Assembly (NCBI GenBank): GCA_029549705.1
Contig: JAKPIR010000334.1
Coordinates: 1 to 16,466, forward strand
Length of the DNA stretch: 16,466 nucleotides
Direction: 5' to 3'
DNA from: Pseudomonadota bacterium
Lineage (GTDB): Bacteria > Pseudomonadota > Gammaproteobacteria > Burkholderiales > Methylophilaceae
Under the pieces are notes generated by a model. That model saw only the letters and a list, made by a program, of their open reading frames with translations, was not told the DNA's origin and did not search any database. Numbering within the stretch: the stretch's first letter is position 1; every line of letters begins with the position of its first letter. The translations under genes were made by a program, and so were the position numbers. Below are positions 14,106 through 16,466 of this stretch, one piece after another.

Positions 14106-14480
14106 TTAAATAATGCCTCGTTTGGCGACATCATTGCTAATCATAGCACCTTTCGCATAAGCTGCCACTTCATAACGATTTTTTACATAGCCGCGACGGC
14201 ATTCCCACAAATAATGCAAAATCGTCATGCCTTGTAAATACTGCTCCACATGCGTTAACTCATGGCCTAACAGCGTGATGCCCTGCAAAGTATTCGGCTG
14301 ATAATACCCCGCCCGAAAATAGATGTGATGCCCTAGCACCACCGCACACATGCTGGGCCGTAGCCAGAATGGCGTATGCCCGTCTACAATGCGGGCATAA
14401 TGCAATACTTCGGGTGAAAAATAAGGCTGATAAATCTGCCATTCAGCCGGGCTTAATTTGCGGCCGCGCTTAGCCAACAT
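14106..14480 (-). CDS. Small HExxH zincin-like protein (DUF4157-type core)
   Basis: A 124-residue protein whose centre carries the zinc-protease motif HELTHVEQ (His73, Glu74, His77 counted from ATG 14480). About 26 residues later comes NRYEVAAYAKG, whose Glu is the likely third ligand. This arrangement resembles the DUF4157 metallopeptidase core. The N-terminal half (YFSPEVLHYARIV, HHIYFRAGYY) is the expected beta-strand/helix lead-in. No signal peptide is visible. The start ATG overlaps the yjbQ stop by one base (TGATG). A TTG one codon earlier also opens the frame but is not needed. Translational coupling suggests co-expression with yjbQ, though no shared pathway is known to me. No toxin or contractile-injection genes are nearby, which is where larger DUF4157 proteins often occur. 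Proteolytic activity is inferred, not shown. Confidence 0.75.
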   Translation of the reverse strand: MLAKRGRKLSPAEWQIYQPYFSPEVLHYARIVDGHTPFWLRPSMCAVVLGHHIYFRAGYYQPNTLQGITLLGHELTHVEQYLQGMTILHYLWECRRGYVKNRYEVAAYAKGAMISNDVAKRGII

Positions 14481-14899
14481 CAATCCCCTATTGCATGTAA
14501 AATAACGCGCCGACTTGCCGCAAGGTGTCGGTGTTCATACAAAAAAATACCTTGCCACTGGCCGAGTGCAGGCCTGCCTTGCACAATTGGAATAGATAAA
14601 CTGGTTTGCGTCAGCGCACTACGCACATGCGCGGGCATGTCGTCTGGGCCTTCAACGGTGTGAATAAAGAGCTTATCGCCATCAGGTACCAAGCGATTAA
14701 AAAACGCCTCCATATCCACCAGCACGTCAGCATCATAATTCTCATTAATAAGTAGACTTGCGGAAGTGTGCTGAATATACAAGGTGAGTAAACCCGTTTG
14801 AATAGCGGATTTTTTGGTGAGTTGTAAAACATCAGGCGTGATGTCGTAGAGCTTACGGCCTGATGTTGACATGGTGATTTGTTCTGAAAACTGGCGCAT
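14480..14899 (-). CDS. yjbQ: YjbQ / UPF0047 family protein
   Basis: A compact cytoplasmic protein of 139 residues, as in the family (E. coli YjbQ is 138). All signature blocks are present: YIQHTSASLLINENYDADV (41-59), GPDDMPAHVRSAL (84-96), SLSIPIVQGRPALGQWQGI (100-118) and LYEHRH (120-125). Conserved His44, His80, His91 and His123 could form a metal or catalytic site. E. coli YjbQ has been linked to a weak thiamine-phosphate-synthase-like activity, but the true role is unclear. Start choice: ATG 14899 has GAGGGT about 6 bases upstream. The longer frame from GTG 14917 would put that ribosome-binding site inside the coding sequence, so it is rejected. The stop overlaps the zincin-like gene start by one base. 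Confidence 0.93.
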   Translation of the reverse strand: MRQFSEQITMSTSGRKLYDITPDVLQLTKKSAIQTGLLTLYIQHTSASLLINENYDADVLVDMEAFFNRLVPDGDKLFIHTVEGPDDMPAHVRSALTQTSLSIPIVQGRPALGQWQGIFLYEHRHLAASRRVILHAIGD

Positions 14900-14948
14900 G
14901 CAAAAACCCTCAAACACAATACGCCATTATAGCGCGAGTTATTGAGGG

Positions 14949-15470
14949 TTATCTTCTACGCCGATGCAAATGGTTGTTCAAATAAAAGTGGCTTCCCCAA
15001 TAAGGGCCATAGCCATAAAACGGGTGATAGAACGGGTCGTAAAAGGGGTCATAGCGGTTACGCCAAGCTTGTTGTTTGAGCTTTTCTTGTGCTTCTTTAT
15101 TGGCTTTTTCGCGCTTGTTGATTTCTTCTGCAAGGCTATTGAGGCGCGCTTTTTCACGTTCAGATTGGATGTAATCCAGCACTTTTGAGTCCACGCCCTG
15201 TTTGCTTAAGGTTACAATTTGGCTGGCGGTTAAGTCATATTGCGAGTTACTGGCTTTGATTTTGGCAATAATATCGTCAGCAGTGGCTTTTTGCTGGGTC
15301 AAACTGACAATTTCATCTAAACTCAATATTGGCGTGGCGGCCGGCGTAAGTTGCGCCACTTCGTCAGGTGTCAGCCGGTCAACCGCTACTTCACGCGGGG
15401 CATTGCTGGCACAACCGGTCACCAAACCTGCCAGCAACACCGTGCCGAATATTAAGCTATGTTTACGCAT
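14949..15470 (-). CDS. Lipoprotein with coiled middle and Tyr/Phe/His-rich tail, function unknown
   Basis: A 173-residue protein. The signal peptide MRKHSLIFGTVLLAGLVTGC ends in the lipobox LVTGC with Cys20. Residues ~43-105 contain repeated short helix-turn stretches (LSLDEIVSLTQQKATADDIIAKIKASN and LTASQIVTLSKQGVDSKVLDYIQ) that look like two similar helical hairpins. Then comes a charged helix (EREKARLNSLAEEINKREKA), then a tail of aromatic repeats (DPFYDPFYHPFYGYGPYWG), and finally a basic end HRRRR. The absence of Asp after Cys20 fits outer-membrane sorting. GGAG lies 6 bases before ATG 15470. It follows clpB on the same strand, separated by a palindrome. I do not recognise a function. 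The aromatic tail suggests surface or peptidoglycan contact, which is a guess. Confidence 0.82.
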   Translation of the reverse strand: MRKHSLIFGTVLLAGLVTGCASNAPREVAVDRLTPDEVAQLTPAATPILSLDEIVSLTQQKATADDIIAKIKASNSQYDLTASQIVTLSKQGVDSKVLDYIQSEREKARLNSLAEEINKREKANKEAQEKLKQQAWRNRYDPFYDPFYHPFYGYGPYWGSHFYLNNHLHRRRR

Positions 15471-15494
15471 TCCTTACTCCTCAGTCACCCGAAT

Positions 15495-15528
15495 TTTGTA
15501 GGAGCACAATTTATTGCGCTCCTACAAA
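15495..15528. repeat. GTAGGAGC-type palindrome immediately after clpB
   Basis: Arms TTTGTAGGAGC / GCTCCTACAAA (11 bp, perfect) with a 12-base centre that can pair further (CAAT/ATTG). It starts 5 bases after the clpB stop. It lacks a real T tract on the - strand, so it is a doubtful terminator. It resembles dispersed REP-like palindromes with a GTAGGAGC core that I know from pseudomonads and other proteobacteria. Confidence 0.55.
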
Positions 15529-15532
15529 TTTC

Positions 15533-16466
15533 TTATACCTTATTGAACTGCATCCTGCCAGCCTTGTAATCCACTTGGACCGTGTCTTTCGCCATAAAGT
15601 TGCCAGCCAAAATTTCACGTGCCAAGGGGTTTTCAATCTCGCTCTGGATAGCCCGTTTTAATGGGCGTGCACCGTACACGGGGTCAAATCCAGCGCTGGC
15701 GATTTCAGCCAGTGCCGCATCGGTCACATGGAGCTGCATGTCCATCGCAGCCAAACGTTTAGCCAAATATTGCAATTGAATACTTGCAATTGATTTGATA
15801 TTTGCCTCACCCAATGCGTGAAAAACGACTACTTCATCAATACGGTTGACGAACTCTGGCCTGAAATGCGTTTTTACTTCGCCCATCACCGCCAGTTTCA
15901 CCACTTGGTAATCCTGATCCGACATGCTTTGAATCATTTGACTGCCTAAATTGGACGTCATAATAATCACCGTGTTTTTAAAGTCTACCGTACGACCCTG
16001 GCCATCGGTTAAGCGGCCATCATCGAGCACCTGCAACAGCACATTAAACACATCAGGATGCGCTTTTTCAACTTCATCCAACAAAACCACGCTGTAAGGT
16101 TTGCGGCGTACGGCCTCCGTCAATGTGCCGCCTTCTTCATAGCCCACATAGCCGGGTGGCGCACCAATCATGCGTGCCACAGAATGTTTTTCCATAAATT
16201 CGCTCATGTCAATGCGAATCAAATGGTCTTCTGAATCAAACAAGAAATTGGCGAGTGATTTACACAACTCAGTTTTACCCACGCCCGTTGGCCCCAAGAA
16301 CAAGAAGCTGCCGTAAGGACGATTGGGGTCACTCAAACCAGAACGTGAACGGCGAATCGCATCACTCACCAAGCGCACTGCTTCGTCCTGCCCTACTACG
16401 CGCTCGTGCAGCTTGGCTTCCATGGTCAATAATTTTTCACGTTCGCCCGTCAGCATTTTGCTGACA
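15533..16466 (-). CDS. clpB: ClpB disaggregase, C-terminal third; 5' end beyond window
   Basis: ClpB is the hexameric AAA+ chaperone that pulls proteins out of aggregates together with DnaK. About 311 C-terminal residues are visible, and the frame is open to the window edge (VSKMLTGEREKLL, which precedes the second ATPase domain). The D2 domain shows Walker A GPTGVGKT, the pore-loop segment GAPPGYVGYEEGG, Walker B VVLLDEVEKAHPD, sensor 1 in MTSNLGS, the arginine-finger region FRPEFVNRIDE, and sensor 2 in GARPLKRAIQ. A short D2 small domain ends in AGRMQFNKV. The pore loop and the absence of an IGF/IGL loop separate it from ClpA/ClpX. The MLTG methionine at 16456 is internal and not the start. 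The heat-shock promoter, if any, is outside the window. Confidence 0.96.
   Translation of the reverse strand, partial: VSKMLTGEREKLLTMEAKLHERVVGQDEAVRLVSDAIRRSRSGLSDPNRPYGSFLFLGPTGVGKTELCKSLANFLFDSEDHLIRIDMSEFMEKHSVARMIGAPPGYVGYEEGGTLTEAVRRKPYSVVLLDEVEKAHPDVFNVLLQVLDDGRLTDGQGRTVDFKNTVIIMTSNLGSQMIQSMSDQDYQVVKLAVMGEVKTHFRPEFVNRIDEVVVFHALGEANIKSIASIQLQYLAKRLAAMDMQLHVTDAALAEIASAGFDPVYGARPLKRAIQSEIENPLAREILAGNFMAKDTVQVDYKAGRMQFNKV

Noticed and set aside
14480..14917. Longer YjbQ from GTG 14917
   Set aside because: It would include the GAGGGT ribosome site as codons. ATG 14899 gives the family length and normal spacing.

Overview
The base composition, gene order and gene families point to a betaproteobacterium, most likely a methylotroph of the Methylophilaceae (Methylotenera-like). 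That placement is inferred from recalled gene neighbourhoods (coaE-zapD-yacG; argJ - DUF815 ATPase - MutT/ThiE fusion), not from a search. The window is chromosomal and mostly housekeeping. I see no transposase, integrase, phage gene, CRISPR array, tRNA or rRNA. Both edge genes are cut: coaE lacks its 5' end on the left, and clpB lacks its N-terminal part on the right.

Left part. On the + strand, coaE (CoA synthesis), zapD (Z-ring bundling), yacG (gyrase inhibitor) and a periplasmic PCu(A)C-type copper chaperone follow one another. They converge, across a 24-bp gap, on a - strand operon. That operon reads argJ (arginine synthesis), then a DUF815 AAA+ ATPase, then a Nudix hydrolase fused to a ThiE-like domain. 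argJ and the ATPase gene overlap at TAATG, and the ATPase stop lies 6 bp before the Nudix start.

Centre. A 3.2-kb - strand gene encodes an unusual 1081-residue protein. It has a small N-terminal globular domain, then about 530 residues of Ala/Glu/Lys/Arg-rich helix, one membrane segment, and an AsmA-like periplasmic domain. Its coiled-coil part contains a recent ~300-bp in-frame tandem duplication. The gene is bracketed by two copies of a ~75-bp structured repeat. Each copy lies just downstream of a - strand stop codon, they show one compensatory base-pair change, and their hairpin loop is inverted. The 5' copy in genome coordinates (5414-5488) also makes a good intrinsic terminator for the big gene.

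Right of it, tesA (secreted GDSL lysophospholipase/thioesterase) is head-to-head with ybbA-ybbP, a LolCD/MacB-like ABC exporter, with 2 bp between start codons. This is the same arrangement as in E. coli, so the three products probably act together on membrane lipids or hydrophobic substrates. A perfect bidirectional terminator follows ybbP.

The right part is all on the - strand. From right to left it holds clpB (C-terminal third), a lipoprotein with a Tyr/Phe-rich tail, yjbQ, a small HExxH zincin-like protein (1-nt overlap with yjbQ), a BON-LysM protein (Kbp/YgaU-like), and an Ala/Pro-rich small lipoprotein. Several palindromes sit in the gaps, including a GTAGGAGC-type repeat behind clpB and a T-tailed hairpin just upstream of the Ala/Pro-rich lipoprotein.

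The strongest candidates for something undescribed are the helix-AsmA chimera and the paired structured repeats around it.
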